Assembly: GCF_000687475.1 (NCBI RefSeq) | Contig: NC_057319.1 | Coordinates: forward strand, 2,418,001-2,482,000 | Length of the DNA stretch: 64,000 nt | Reading direction: 5' to 3' | DNA from: Ustilaginoidea virens | Taxonomy: Eukaryota; Ascomycota; Sordariomycetes; Hypocreales; Clavicipitaceae | Part shown: piece by piece, positions 23,956-35,358 of the stretch | Layout: every line of letters begins with the position of its first letter | How positions within the stretch are numbered: position 1 is the stretch's first letter | Notes under the pieces: model-generated | Databases searched by the model: none | Seen by the model: only the letters and a program-made list of their open reading frames with translations | What the model was told of the DNA's origin: nothing | Made by a program: the position numbers and the translations under genes

Positions 23956-23994
<39 letters not shown>

Positions 23995-25722
23995 CCTGGA
24001 CACACCGTGGGGGCCTTGTGACTGACCCGGGAATAGAAACTTTCTCTTGTTCATGCCAGCCGGCAGCCATGACTCCCGGCTCAAAGCCGTCCTGTCCTAT
24101 TACGACTCCGTCGTCAGTGTCACCCCCGAAGGAGATTCTCTTGTCAGTGATGAAACTCTAGAAGGTATAGGTACGGAAGAGTTGCCCACAGGCTCTCTTT
24201 TATATTCTCTTTTTGGCTCCCTTTTACGAGTCGCCTCTCCTTTGCCTTGTCCGAAAACACCACCCGAGCCTCCCTTGGCTTCTCAGAGGAACAGAGATAC
24301 CTCACAAATCCCAGACGGGAGAGCAGATGGAGCAGATGCTCTGCCAGCCGTGCCCAAACGCAGAATGGATGCTGTGGTAGATGCATTTTGCGAGGACGAT
24401 GGGACGGTCGAAAGTGTCGTGGCGAAGCGGCGGCGGCGTCTGTCCGCGACAGAGTCTACTCAAACTACACAGCATGTTGGCGACGGCACCTCAGGGGGCC
24501 ACGCAGAACAAGCTCAAGCATCGGCAGGAAGCAGCATGGCACCCCAAAAGAAGATCAGACTGACGGATTTTGCTCCTGATCCAGGTTACTTTGTCGCGGG
24601 TGCCATCGCCGGCGGAGTATCTCGTACGGCCACTGCGCCGCTCGATCGATTAAAGGTCTACTTACTTGTCAACACCAGCAGCAGCTCCGAGACTGCCGCA
24701 GCAGCCATCAAGCAGGGCCGTCCCGTCGCGGCCGCTCAGAACGCGCTGAGACCCATCACTGAAGCTGTCAAGGATTTGCTCCGCAATGGCGGGTTACGAA
24801 GTTTCTTTGCCGGTGAGGTCCTTGTGTATTCTTTTTCCTCCTCTTTTGAGGAGGGGCCATTTTTTTTAACGAGCAGGAAAACACATTAGGCAACGGCTTG
24901 AACGTGATCAAGATAATGCCCGAGACAGCCATTAAATTTGGCTCTTACGAAGCTGCCAAGCGAGCCCTTGCCAACTTTGAAGGGCACGGTGATCCTAGAC
25001 ACATCAACTCGTATTCCAGATTCACCGCGGGCGGGGTGGCTGGCATGATTGCTCAGTGAGTTTGGCTCTGCTGCGGGTTTCGCAAAGGCGACTGGAGAGG
25101 GAAAAAAAAAAAAAAAAAAAGGCGTCGCTCTCGAACGGCGTGGCTGACAGAAACGGGACGTGGTGCCAGGTTTTGCGTTTACCCGCTGGATACTTTGAAA
25201 TTCCGACTCCAGTGCGAGACGGTGAAAGGAGGGCTGACGGGACGTGCTCTTGTTCGTCAGACGGCCATCAAGATGTACGCCGACGGCGGCGTTCGCGCGT
25301 GCTATCGGGGGGTGACGATGGGCCTGATAGGCATGTTTCCCTACAGTGCCATTGACATGGGCATGTTTGAGCTGCTGAAAAAGTCGTACGCGAGCTACTA
25401 CAGGCAGTACACCGGGTGCCACGAGGACGACGCCAACCCCGGCAACGTAGCGACCGGCATGATCGGCGCGACGTCTGGCGCCATCGGGGCGACGGTCGTG
25501 TATCCTCTGAACGTGGTGCGAACACGGCTGCAAACGCAAGGCACGGTAATGCACCAGGCCACTTACACGGGCATCTGGGATGTCACGCAGAAAACAATCC
25601 AGAGAGAAGGGTACCGTGGCCTGTACAAGGGTCTGACGCCCAACCTGCTCAAGGTCGCTCCGGCGCTGAGCATCACCTGGGTGGTGTATGAGAATTCAAA
25701 ATCGATGCTCGGGCTGCACTGA
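23045..25722 (+). CDS. Calcium-dependent mitochondrial ATP-Mg/Pi carrier (SCaMC/Sal1 type)
   Basis: Carrier of the inner mitochondrial membrane with EF-hands, like yeast Sal1 and animal SCaMCs, which exchange ATP-Mg for phosphate in response to calcium. Six exons (23,045-23,207; 23,297-23,377; 23,502-23,709; 24,037-24,812; 24,890-25,055; 25,170-25,722) give 648 residues. Of four EF-hand loops, the first is degenerate (DPAGKGELDLKAL); DTNQDGKIQYQEF, DKDGNGKLDAAEL and DRNNDGYVSFEEW look competent. A linker of about 160 residues follows, Ser/Thr-rich with a basic patch (KRRRRLS). The three carrier repeats have PLDRLKVYL, PLDTLKFRLQ and PLNVVRTRLQ. The acceptor giving HPLKNADDLLKQIL was chosen over an earlier AG that would put a stop in frame. 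Intron 3 (23,710-24,036) holds a long A run. Confidence 0.93.
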
Positions 25723-27463
25723 GCGTGCCTGATGTCGATTGGCGCAGCTCGCAAAGTAGGAGAGAGAGAGAGAGAGAGAGAGATGCATTTCTGCTTTGTG
25801 GAGGAACATGCTGGGTACTGGCACGGCCGACGAGACAGCTGTGGCTGGCTTAGGTGGATGGATGCAGAGTCTTTTGCGGCGACGGCGGCGGCGTTCTGGA
25901 AACCCCCAGTCAGCTGAACGGTTGTGTTTCCGGGCAAGACGTGTCCAAAACCAAAAGTTGGATGTTTCCCCGGTGGCACAAATGGCATGCGGCGGCAGGG
26001 GGCGTGCGACGTTGGGAGAGGAGGACTCGAGTCTCTTTTGTCCCAGAGCCGAAGAAGCAACGCCGCCCTTGGGCTGGACTGGCGGCGCCGCGGCGCGCCC
26101 CGCCGGCTTGGGTAGATCATTGATGGGCAGACGGGATTGAAATCCCACGGCCCTTGCGTGGCTCACGCAGCATTGTAGAGCTTGGAATCCGCATGGAGCA
26201 TTTAGGCCTGACAACGGGGGCCCGGCATGGATGTGCGCTTTTTTTTGTACACGACTGAGGGCCTCGACCTTGGCTTGGCTTGGCTTGGCTTGGCTTAATT
26301 TATTCTCTGTGCGTGTGTCTCCTGGTGGTGCTGGTGTTGTCCGTCTAGCATCCTGCCGGTCTCTTTCAGTCCCTCCCGAGTGGAGCTCGAGCAAAGGGCT
26401 GACGGGGCCGGGGCCGGGGCCGGAAGCGGGGCCGGAAGCGGGGCAAAGCGGTGTGCCGTCTCTGGGTGCATTTCTCCGGGACATCTGGTGGCTGCCCGCT
26501 GCCCGCTGCCCGCTGCCCCAGTGCCGCGCCTTGCTGTTTTCCTCTTCCACAGCCCACCAGAGCGTTAGCGGCAACTTGGAGCTCTTTGTATCCGGGCAGC
26601 TGGGCCGGAAAGTTTACGGCAAAGACTGGTTTCCGGGGATGTAGCCCATCAAAGGTCGGGCCGTGAACATGTCGCGGTCCAGCCGTGGGACGATTCCGAA
26701 GACGAAGCAAGGGGAAAAAGAAGGGAGATGGCAAAGTCTTGGATCGAAACGGGCGCCATGTCTGGAGAGGTCAAGTGGCTGGGGCGGCAAGGAGTAGCAG
26801 GGGCTTGGGGGAATGCTTTGATGGGTGATGGTGCCGACCTGACGGTTCCATTTGAACATTGCCATTTGAGCGTCGAGATGTTTGGTTTGTTATTTTTTTG
26901 TATTGCAGCTTGATCGTGACGTCATTGCTGGTATCTACACATGAGACTATACACGGAGTGGCGTATTGGACAGGAAATTAAGCAATATGCGCGGAGCGGC
27001 AGCAGATGAGAGGGCAAGAGACAAAAAAATAAAAGAAGAATTAACGGAAATAGAAACAGAAAAAAAAGGACAGCGCCCCACAATCGCTGATGAATGTAAA
27101 ACGTCCGGCAAGATAATCTGATAAAAAAAAACCCCCCCCGAAAAAAAAAAGAACAAAAAAAAAGAAAAAAAAAGTGCAAAAGGGAACAAGAAAAAGGAAA
27201 AGCAAAGCCAGCCTTTATTCAGGGTATCCTGGGGTAAAAATGAGACCAAAAAAAAAAAAAAAAATTCGGGCAAGACGACTAATTCTGTTGCTGCTTAGGT
27301 ACTGACTGTAGTACATATGTTAAAGGGCATGGGCCGGCTTATGCTCAGATCATGGCATGTCGCTGCATATGCAAAAAAATATTTAAAAAAAAAAAAAAAA
27401 AAAGGACCTGTTTTTAATTCGTCGCAAGTGAAGTTGGTTGGGCGGAGGACAGACGTGAGTGTG
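25723..27463. other. Convergent intergenic region
   Basis: It separates the carrier (+) from the BTB gene (-). It contains a (GA)n run near 25,761-25,783, a GGCTT repeat near 26,273-26,294 and an A-rich, GC-poor stretch at about 26,990-27,410. No recognisable gene; open frames across 25,800-26,700 look like chance products of GC-rich DNA. Confidence 0.5.
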
Positions 27464-29269
27464 TCAAGGGTCCGCAAACCAAGGAAGGTCTCGGTTGCCC
27501 AAAGTCGTGCAGGTGAGATAGCTGATACCCTCGGCGGCGCGACCCGACCCCGCCATGGCGAGTTCGAGCCTGCTGCCTAGGAGGGGATGAACAAGATGGC
27601 GAGCCATGGCCTTGAGCTCCTCCATGCGTTTCTCGAAGCGGCAGAGTTTGTTGCGAGTGTAGAGCTCCGGGGTGAGCTTGAGGAACTTTTTGCACTCGTC
27701 GTGGTTGAGGAACGCGCTCGGGTTGCGGGAGCCGAGGATTCGGTAGGCTCTTCCGGTGGACCGCGGCGGCGGCTTGTTGGGATAGCTGTAGCTGGCGCTG
27801 GCGAGGGTGCTGCTGCTGATGATGATGCTGCTGCTGCCGCCGCCGCCGCCGCCGCCGCCGCTGTTCCTGCCTGGGGTGGATGGGACCGGGATGTTGTCGG
27901 CGAGCCATTGCCGGAAGAGACTGACGACCAGCCAGTCGAGATAGCTGTTGGTTGGGGTGACGCGCTCGCCTTTGGTGGTTGTCAGGCTGAGACGGAAGAG
28001 CTCGCCCTGTACGCGGCTGACGGTTTCTCCGAGCTCGTCCACCTTGTCCTCGACAATGTCGAGGACAATGTCGGGCAGGGCCGCTCGAAGGCTCCGCTCG
28101 CCGGCCTGCCACTGGCCGACCACGTGGACGAGGGCCTCCTGGAAGATGACCCTGCTCCGGGCCAGGTATCCCAGGCGGAGGTAGGAAATGGGATACTTTG
28201 CAATCTGCTTCCACAGGCGTGACTGAAACTGGAGGAGGTGGTGGTCGACGCGAGGTCCGACCACGGCCAGGGCGTCGTATTGGTCGGCGAGAGCCAGCAG
28301 CGACTTGCATTGGACGTAGGCGTCGGCGACACTGACCGCGTCCAGGACCGGGGCGTAGTTGTAGAAGACGCGAAAGAGGTTGTCGTAGTCGCGGAGAAGG
28401 TCTTCGTCGGCCTGGGAAAGCCCCGGCCCCGCTGTCGCGAGGGGCAGGTGTGCGACGGACAGGTTTGCGACTGACCGGGAGAAGGGGAAAGCACGGTTTG
28501 CTGGCGCTGGCGCTGGCGCTGGCGGCCCGCGGTGCTTGGACCGCGACCCGGAGGATTTGGCGTCTGAGGCATGATGACAGCCAGCACCGAACAGAGATGG
28601 GAACGGTGGTTCCGAGCCTGGCGTGGTGACTGTGTCTGCGTCGTCCTTTTGGACCAACATTGGTATGTCGCCGTCGCCTGCGCCCGAGTCCAGCTCGTAC
28701 TTCCATCTCTTGCCAGCGGGGATAGACGTTTGGGAGCCATTCAGGCCACCAGCACCAGCACCAGCGCCGCCACCACCAACGGCCAGCCTCCTCTCGTGGT
28801 CGGGACCGTCGAGCGGAGAGGATGCCCCGTCTCCTACGAGCGTGGGCTCGTTGGGCCCCGGCAGACACGGCCGGGCCCTGGACCATTCCGACGAGGTGCT
28901 GGCCTCGAAAAAGCCGCTGCAGCGCGTCAGGGTGTGTCGGTGCAGGAGGTACCTGTTCTCCGCGGCATGCGCGCCGGCGCCGACGCGGATGACGACCTGG
29001 ACGTCGCCGCTGTGCGCAAATACTGGGAATTCATTTTGGGGGATGCAAGACGAGCCGCCGAGGTGAGAGCGGTTGTAGCGTCTGCTGCGAGATAGAGACG
29101 GCCGTGAGGCGACGGTGGCCGAGTACTTGAGTTGGTGGTGGTGTTGGTGTTGGTCATGGTGGTCGTGGTGGTCGTGGTGGTGAGAGCGGCGCGAAGAAGA
29201 GGTGCTGAGATCTAGAGCGGTACTGGAGCTGGAGGCAGGTGGTGAGGGGTGATCTGGCTGAGAAACCAT
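27464..29269 (-). CDS. BTB/POZ-domain-like protein
   Basis: Single-exon 601-residue protein. The N-terminus is disordered and rich in Ser and His. A BTB-like core begins at PVFAHSGDVQVVIRVG and continues with ENRYLLHRHTLTRCSGFFEA, the segment where BTB proteins define the receptor-facing helix. A long Gly/Ser/Pro-rich insertion follows. A helical part (from LLRDYDNLFRVFYNYAPVLD through QCKSLLALADQYDALAVV) resembles the second half of fungal BTB proteins. The C-terminus has NPSAFLNHDECKKFLKLTPE and CRFEKRMEELKAMA. I chose the ATG at 29,269 because it has a good context and the frame upstream is low in complexity. Such proteins often act as adaptors, sometimes for Cul3 ubiquitin ligases; no partner can be deduced here. 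Confidence 0.8.
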   Translation of the reverse strand: MVSQPDHPSPPASSSSTALDLSTSSSRRSHHHDHHDHHDQHQHHHQLKYSATVASRPSLSRSRRYNRSHLGGSSCIPQNEFPVFAHSGDVQVVIRVGAGAHAAENRYLLHRHTLTRCSGFFEASTSSEWSRARPCLPGPNEPTLVGDGASSPLDGPDHERRLAVGGGGAGAGAGGLNGSQTSIPAGKRWKYELDSGAGDGDIPMLVQKDDADTVTTPGSEPPFPSLFGAGCHHASDAKSSGSRSKHRGPPAPAPAPANRAFPFSRSVANLSVAHLPLATAGPGLSQADEDLLRDYDNLFRVFYNYAPVLDAVSVADAYVQCKSLLALADQYDALAVVGPRVDHHLLQFQSRLWKQIAKYPISYLRLGYLARSRVIFQEALVHVVGQWQAGERSLRAALPDIVLDIVEDKVDELGETVSRVQGELFRLSLTTTKGERVTPTNSYLDWLVVSLFRQWLADNIPVPSTPGRNSGGGGGGGGSSSIIISSSTLASASYSYPNKPPPRSTGRAYRILGSRNPSAFLNHDECKKFLKLTPELYTRNKLCRFEKRMEELKAMARHLVHPLLGSRLELAMAGSGRAAEGISYLTCTTLGNRDLPWFADP

Positions 29270-30111
29270 GGGCGGCGGCTCTGTATCGAATGGTGGGTTG
29301 GGTGGCAGCAACGACGACGAGAGCCTGACTGACGATGGCCCAGGGATTTCTTTTTCCCCTCGTGGCGGATGGAGCAAAACAAAAGCGGTGCAAAGAGAAG
29401 ATTGCAAGTAGGCACCAGACAGTTCAACCACCCGGCCTACCGCCAGTGAAGCGTGGAAGCAACGGGGGTGAAGCAGCGGGGGGAGGGAGTTGCAGCCTCG
29501 AGGAGAAGGGCCAAGGCGAAGGAAAATCACAGATCAGGACAAATGAGGAGGAGAAGGAGGAGAAGAAGGAGGAGGAGGAGGCTGGGAGGAGGGAAAAAGG
29601 GCGCGAAGCTCGACGCGGGGAGCAACATCCAGGACAGGGCCATGTGAGGCACCGAATGGCGGCATCGGCGGTGACACCTCGCCACCTCACTGCCCGTTCT
29701 GCCCGTTCTGCCCGTTCTGCCAGTCCTGCCAGTCCTGCCTGCCAGCTGCACTGCTCGGCAAGCATGCGGGACGGGTGGGGTGGGGTGGGGTGGTGGGGCC
29801 GTTGGGCACCTCTGGCTCTGGCCACTGGTCGGTCTGGCCAAGGTACCAGGAGGGGAGGTACGGAGTACGGAGTAGCCAGGTGGGTACCGACATGTACCCA
29901 AAGGAGGTAGGAGGAGGTTACTGTAGCCAACTGCCGCACTGATGCGTCCGTAACCGGCTGGGGCCAGCTGGTTCATGCTCCCATTGGAACCGCGTTGACC
30001 GACGCGACTTGGCCTCGAGCCTCAAGCCCGTCCTGGAGTCCTGGATCACGCACGAGTGGGGCGAGGCATTCTGTCCTGCAGCTGCACCTGGATGCGGCCC
30101 AGGATCACCAT

Positions 30112-30152
30112 CACCACCACCACCACCACCACCACCACCACCACCACCACCA
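30112..30152. repeat. (CAC)n microsatellite
   Basis: About 13 CAC/ACC units that read as polyHis or polyPro or polyThr; no protein context supports translation. Confidence 0.9.
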
Positions 30153-30794
30153 TCAACATCGCCATGCTACGGATACGGATTGGCCCGCCGCCCGGGCCAG
30201 TTGCCACCAGCCGGCCCCAGGTGGCATGCTGGCTACATGTACAGATCAGCAGCTTTCGGCTCCTTCCAGACTCGGACCAATGGCTGAGCTCGAAAATCGA
30301 AAACGCACCGATGCATCCACCATGATGGCGGCCTCTCTCTGGAATATTGACAGCCAAAACTCCAGTCTCCACGGGCCAGCCTAGGAATTGGAACTGTCTA
30401 GGAAGAGAGCCATGTGGAAGCAAGAAAGCTCCAGAAATTCCCCGTCTGGCCTGCGGTGGCCTTTGGCTACCAGGTTGACGCCAAACTTGGGTTGCTGGCA
30501 GGAACGGATCCGGTGTTTCAGGTCAGCCTGCAGTCACCCAGTCAGTCACCATCCATGACATGAAGAAGCCTTGTGACGTCCTGCCAGGTGTGACTCGTTG
30601 CATGAAAACCTACAACGCAACAGCAGTGCGGTATCCCAGTTACGGACCGATAGCCATAGGGCAGCGGATACACGTGCGCGTTTCCGTTCAGTTCGCCAGC
30701 ATCCCTCGGCCATTGATTGATTGTATGTACGGAGTAACCAGCGATTGATTGACAGAGCTTCCAGACCCTTTGGTGCTTTGCCAAGTACAAGTTG

Positions 30795-30845
30795 CCGATG
30801 ACCGATGACCGATGACCGATGACCGATGACCGACGACCGACGACC
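30795..30845. repeat. 7-bp tandem repeat (CGATGAC/CGACGAC)
   Basis: About seven copies; the last two carry C instead of T at the variable position. Confidence 0.85.
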
Positions 30846-31543
30846 TGGTGGAATCTGAAGCCTCAAAGGCCCCCTTGGAGTCTAGCGCAAGTCTGTCTTG
30901 TATCGGATCGATTGGGAAGGAATCGATATTGCGCGAAATGCCATTTGGCGGCCGTCAATCCCATCCATGATTCGTGCCTCGCTGGCGGCGGTCTTGGGCA
31001 AAATCAGGCGGCTTCCTCTATTCTGCACGCGGGACCAGTGAAGCCGAGGGATCGAGACCCTTGCGTCGAATCGAGCATGTCCCACGGGGTTGAGCTGTCG
31101 AGATAGGCACTGCCGCTGCTGGAGGCTTCGGAGGCTTGGGATATAGATCGTTGAAAGGGCACGGCGGTGCCGGGTTGAGACTGGAAATTGATGGATGCTT
31201 GGTTGAGCCCTGGAGCCTTACTCCTCAGCGGGCCTGAGCCCACTCGGCTCCCGCCAAGGCGGCTGGGACCAGGGACCCCTACAGTTGTTCGCAAAAGGCA
31301 CGCCAGACCGCACAATCTCCAAGCGACAAAGTCAAACATCAGATCATGACACCCACCCATGCCAACCCACGACCGGCAGGCCTGCAAACAACATTGAAGT
31401 GTCCCCAAACCTTCCTCAGGTCTGCCCAGAGCCCAATTGCCTCATTCTGGAGCAGAGCACTGGCGCGCGGCACATGATTTTCGAATGGACCACCTCGCCA
31501 ACGTGTCCATCTCCGTCCCTTTCTTGGTTGAAACTGGCATGGA

Positions 31544-33713
31544 ATGAGCCCGCTACGCCGCGTTTTTCATCATGGCCCGAAACCCATCTCCGTGACGGAG
31601 TTTCGGGACGCCGTCGAGGCGGTTTGCACCCCCCGATTTCCTTCCGCACGACATGCGCGACCACGCGGTATTGGTATGCCCTCCCCTTTTCCCCTTCCCC
31701 CCTCCCGCACCCACACACCCGGTTTCCGCCCACATGTCTCGTCCATCAAGACCCGGAGCTGATTGACGCCATCACGCAAAACCAGCACTTGCCGTCAGCG
31801 GTGGCGTCGATTCCATGGCAATGGCCTACCTTTTCTCGACCCTCCTCAAGACTTGGCGCGGTATTCGAATCGCCGACAATCCGGCCGAAGGCGCGTTCGC
31901 CATCATAATAGACCACAAACTACGTCCGGAAAGCACGCAGGAAGCTTCAAGTGTTGCCCGAGAACTCAAGAATATGGGCCTCAAGGCTGTCGTCAAGCCC
32001 CTGAACTGGGGAAAGGCGGCTGGGCAAGGACAAGATCCCGGCGCCCTACCCAACATCGAAAGCGTCGCGAGGAGGCTGCGCTATCGTATGCTCGGCGCCA
32101 CCTGTCGTTTCCTCAACACCACAAGCCTCTTCTTTGCCCACCACCGAGATGATCAGTACGAGACCGTCTTGATGCGCCACCTGAGCGGCCATTCGTATCG
32201 CGGCCACCAGGGGATTCGCGAGGCCAACGCGATACCCGAGTGCTACGATATGCATGGGGTCTACAGGAGCGGGTTGCTCGACGATCAGACGCACAAAACC
32301 CCCTTCCTGAGCTTCAAGCCGCCAAATCAACAACTGAGACGCCTTCGATGGATCATGAAGCACGAGTTTGACGCTCAGCCGTGGGACAAGCTCCGCTCGT
32401 TTCTCGGCACCTCCGACATGTCGGGTCACTTTGCCCGTCACGTTTTGCGACAGGTGGACCCTCGAGTCCCGTACCTGACACCGCTCAACTGCGAGGATGG
32501 CGGAATCATGGTGTATCGACCCCTGCTTCGCTTCGACAAAGACCGGCTGAGGGCGACCTGCGAGGCCAACGGCATCAAGTGGTTCGAGGATCCAACCAAT
32601 GCCGACGCCACACTGACGCTCAGAAACAGTCTTCGCCACATGGATCCCAACGCGCAAGCGCCAGAGCACCGCAAAGAGGCCATCCTCGCCATGTCGAGAG
32701 AGGCCAAGCAAAGGATCAGGCTAGAAGAAGCCGAGGCCCGGCGATGGCTGCTGCGGGAAGCCGTCGTGCAGGATTTCGACCCCAACGCCGGGACGCTGCT
32801 CGCCGAGCTGCCGTCGTTGTTCCCCTCGAATGTGCAGCGGCGCAGACGTCGCTGCACCGAGGCGGGCAGAGAAGCCCGCAAGCCGCGTTACCGACTGATG
32901 GCCGCCATTGCTGTTCGCAAGCTTATAGAATTCGTCACGCCCGACACGCACCCGCCTTCCGTAGCCAACCTCGAAAACGTTGTTAACAGGCTGTTCCCGC
33001 AGCTCGGGCCGGAGCCGCAAGCGAGCTCCCCCAAGGCGTTCACCATGGCGGGAGTGTTTTTTGACCCGATAGTAACCCCTTCGTGCACAAAGTGGCTCCT
33101 GTCGCGGGCGCCGTATCCGTCCATGAAGCTTCTACCCGAACGGAAGCTCCTGGGCCGTCTGAGCTACCGCTTGCCCCCTCTGGCCGACCAGCCGGCGGAG
33201 CAGGCCACCAGCTCAAACCACCATTGGCGGTCCTGGAAAACAGCCAAGCTCTGGGACGGAAGGTATTGGGTCCGCGTGAGCGCGTGCGTGCCGGCCAGGT
33301 TCCACGTGCTGCCTTTCCTGCCCCAGCACGCGAAGCCGTTCCGAAGAGCGCTGGCTCCGAAGCAACGCGACCGGCTGGAGCAAGTACTCAAGCACTACGC
33401 CCCCGGCAAGATTCGCTACTCTCTGCCCGCTCTTTACAGCGCGGAGGCGGGCAGCAGCGGCGAAGAGGGAACCCCTACGTTGAGGCTGCTCGCTCTTCCA
33501 AGCCTAGGAATCCACGTGCCTGGGTTGGAGCGATGGGTGAAATACGAGGCACGGTATAGGTGGGTGGATGCATCGCTGCTGGGCCTCGGGAGAAGAGGCA
33601 CGCAACGGCCCGGCCTGGGATATGCGCGGTCATGGACAAGGTCGAGGAGAGTGAGACGTCGGCGGCAAGCTGCACATGGAGCCAGGAAGGCAGCACGGAA
33701 CAGCTCCGGGTAA
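31544..33713 (+). CDS. tRNA(Ile)-lysidine synthase-type PP-loop ATPase
   Basis: Member of the TilS/TtcA PP-loop ATP pyrophosphatases. Bacterial TilS converts a cytidine of tRNA(Ile) to lysidine; fungal members are usually assigned a tRNA-modifying, possibly mitochondrial role. Exons 31,544-31,673 and 31,786-33,713, with a GTATGC...CCAG intron, give 685 residues. The intron is needed to join SARHARPRGI to the ATP-binding loop LAVSGGVDSMAMAY. Other family motifs are IIDHKLRPES, NIESVARRLRYRMLG, AHHRDDQYETVLMRHLSGH and PLLRFDKDRLRATCEANGIK with FEDPTNAD. The rest, from about residue 330, is a fungal extension, Arg-rich at the end. At 685 residues it is much longer than bacterial TilS. The start MSPLRRVFHHGPKPISVTEF is a typical N-terminus of the fungal proteins. 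Confidence 0.9.
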
Positions 33714-34111
33714 GAGGGAGCTGAGCGTTTTCAACTTCTTGTTGACGGCGTGTTGTGTTGGCGGCGTGTTTGGCGGCTGGCCATGTGGACCGTCACTGGT
33801 TGGTCGGTGACGGGTCCACCCAGCCAGTCCGTCCGGCACCTGTTTGGCACCTGCGTCCCGGCCCGAGGGTGGCATTTCTGCAGCGTGCACCGTGCGCGCA
33901 CCGTGCACCGTGCGCTGACAGGCACGAGGCCCGCGTCAGCAACGACTTTTTTGTTGCTTCCTTCTTTTCTTGGCAAGACTTGCCAGCATGAGGACTGTTT
34001 CTTCTTCGTTGGCCCGCGACTTGGAGCCTCGAGCTGTCGGCACCCAAGACGTCGACCAAGAAGCCGGGCAGCATCACACAGGGGCCAACTCGAAACCCCG
34101 AAACTCAAAAA

Positions 34112-34192
<81 letters not shown>

Positions 34193-34599
34193 GAATCAGA
34201 AAGAATCAGAAAGAAGCTGGGTGAAGAAGAGACGTGGGCAGTGATAAGAATGACGAGAATCAACAAAGCAAGTCCGCAGGGAAATCGATGACGAGAAAGA
34301 AGCAGTTATCAGTACAGAACCATCCATAGGGTCATGGTTTCCGCCCACATTTTCCCAGACTCCATCCAGAGCGCGGCACCAATTTCATGGCTCCGCGCCG
34401 TTTTTCTTCTCTCCTTCACCCTCGGTCTAATGCACACACGAGTACAACATTCCACCGCGTCCAAAGCACAGCTCCCAGCTCCCAGCTCCCAGCTCCCAGC
34501 TCGATCCCGTCCCTTGCAAGCCATCCATGTCGGACCTCAGCGCAAGGTGTTCATGCACACGCACACGCACTCGCACACGCACACGGTCCCGACGAAACT
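33714..34599. other. Convergent intergenic spacer with long (AAC)n
   Basis: 3' regions of the PP-loop gene (+) and the secreted-protein gene (-). No gene is seen; a (CAA)n run occupies 34,112-34,191, and CCCAGCT and CACACG repeats lie near 34,470-34,590. Confidence 0.55.
34112..34191. repeat. (AAC)n microsatellite
   Basis: About 26 uninterrupted AAC units. Frames of polyAsn, polyThr or polyLeu across it are spurious. Confidence 0.95.
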
Positions 34600-35358
34600 C
34601 TAACTCGACACATAGGCATATGCAAACGACTTGGTCTGGGTTTCAATCTTGGTCCGCCCAGGGGGGCAATCGATGCACGACCAGGACGTTGCCCGACTTC
34701 TGTGGCCGTTGGTGTCGGTAAAGAGACCCGAGCCCTGGCCCTCGCCCATTTGCACGTGGTAGCTGGTCGTGTAGCCCAGCGTCGGCGCCTCGGTGTTCCA
34801 GGCGAAATACTCCTTGTAGAAGAGGTACCACAAGTGCTCTTCCAGAGTGCCCTTCTCCATCTTGTCGATGATGAGCTGGTCGAGACACAGCGGCAGGTGA
34901 ACCATGTTGCCCATGGAGTTTCTCGTGAGGACTCTGTAGCACTTTTTGTTCACGGGGCAAACCTTTTGGACACTCCTCTCTCTGGGAAGCCTGCCGTCTG
35001 CGCCACGTATTATTGTTTTGCAGTAGACTCGCCTGGAGTGGTCCGAGTTTGTGCAGGCGCCCCAGCTGGCGCGCCAGGAGCTGGATTGCATCGCCTCCTG
35101 GCACATCTGGTCATGTTCGCTCGTTACCGGCTGACGCTTGTGGTTCTGCGAGCTTGCCTCCTCTCTCGCGAGGCTCAGCTTGTCGAAGAACTCGTCCAGC
35201 GTAAGGTTGGCGAAGACACGGGGGTGCCCCAGGCCACCGGAGAGGGCGGCGCCACGGGCCGCGGGCGTCCAAGAGTCCGTGTCCAGCCTTTCCAGCGTGT
35301 CCAGCGCGAGGCTTGGAGAAGAGAGCGCGGCGGCGAACAGCACGAGCAGCCGCATCAT
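34600..35358 (-). CDS. Secreted cysteine-rich protein with Kex2-type propeptide site
   Basis: Single-exon protein of 252 residues with no family I recognise. The N-terminus is a clear signal peptide (MMRLLVLFAAALSSPSLA), cleaved near residue 18. A dibasic KR at residues 74-75 followed by QPVTSEHD looks like a Kex2 site, so residues 19-75 may be a propeptide. All eight cysteines lie after it, in an irregular pattern (QMCQEAM, WGACTNS, VYCKT, KVCPVNKKCYR, PLCLD, SCIDCPP), suggesting a disulfide-bonded secreted protein of about 177 residues. One N-glycosylation sequon (NLT) lies in the presumed propeptide. An effector-like role is only an inference from secretion, cysteines and the nearby transposon. 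Confidence 0.72.
   Translation of the reverse strand: MMRLLVLFAAALSSPSLALDTLERLDTDSWTPAARGAALSGGLGHPRVFANLTLDEFFDKLSLAREEASSQNHKRQPVTSEHDQMCQEAMQSSSWRASWGACTNSDHSRRVYCKTIIRGADGRLPRERSVQKVCPVNKKCYRVLTRNSMGNMVHLPLCLDQLIIDKMEKGTLEEHLWYLFYKEYFAWNTEAPTLGYTTSYHVQMGEGQGSGLFTDTNGHRSRATSWSCIDCPPGRTKIETQTKSFAYAYVSS

Larger units (their letters stand above)
29270..31543. other. Divergent intergenic region (2.3 kb)
   Basis: It holds the promoters of the BTB gene (-) and the PP-loop gene (+). It includes GGA-rich DNA at about 29,545-29,590, a (CAC)n run at 30,112-30,152, a 7-bp repeat at 30,795-30,845, and TACGGAGTA motifs at 29,858-29,875 and 30,727-30,737. No gene is recognised. Confidence 0.5.

Noticed and set aside
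27414..28886. 490-codon Pro/Arg-rich frame on the minus strand
   Set aside because: It overlaps the BTB gene in another frame and has typical shadow composition; the BTB frame shows conserved motifs.
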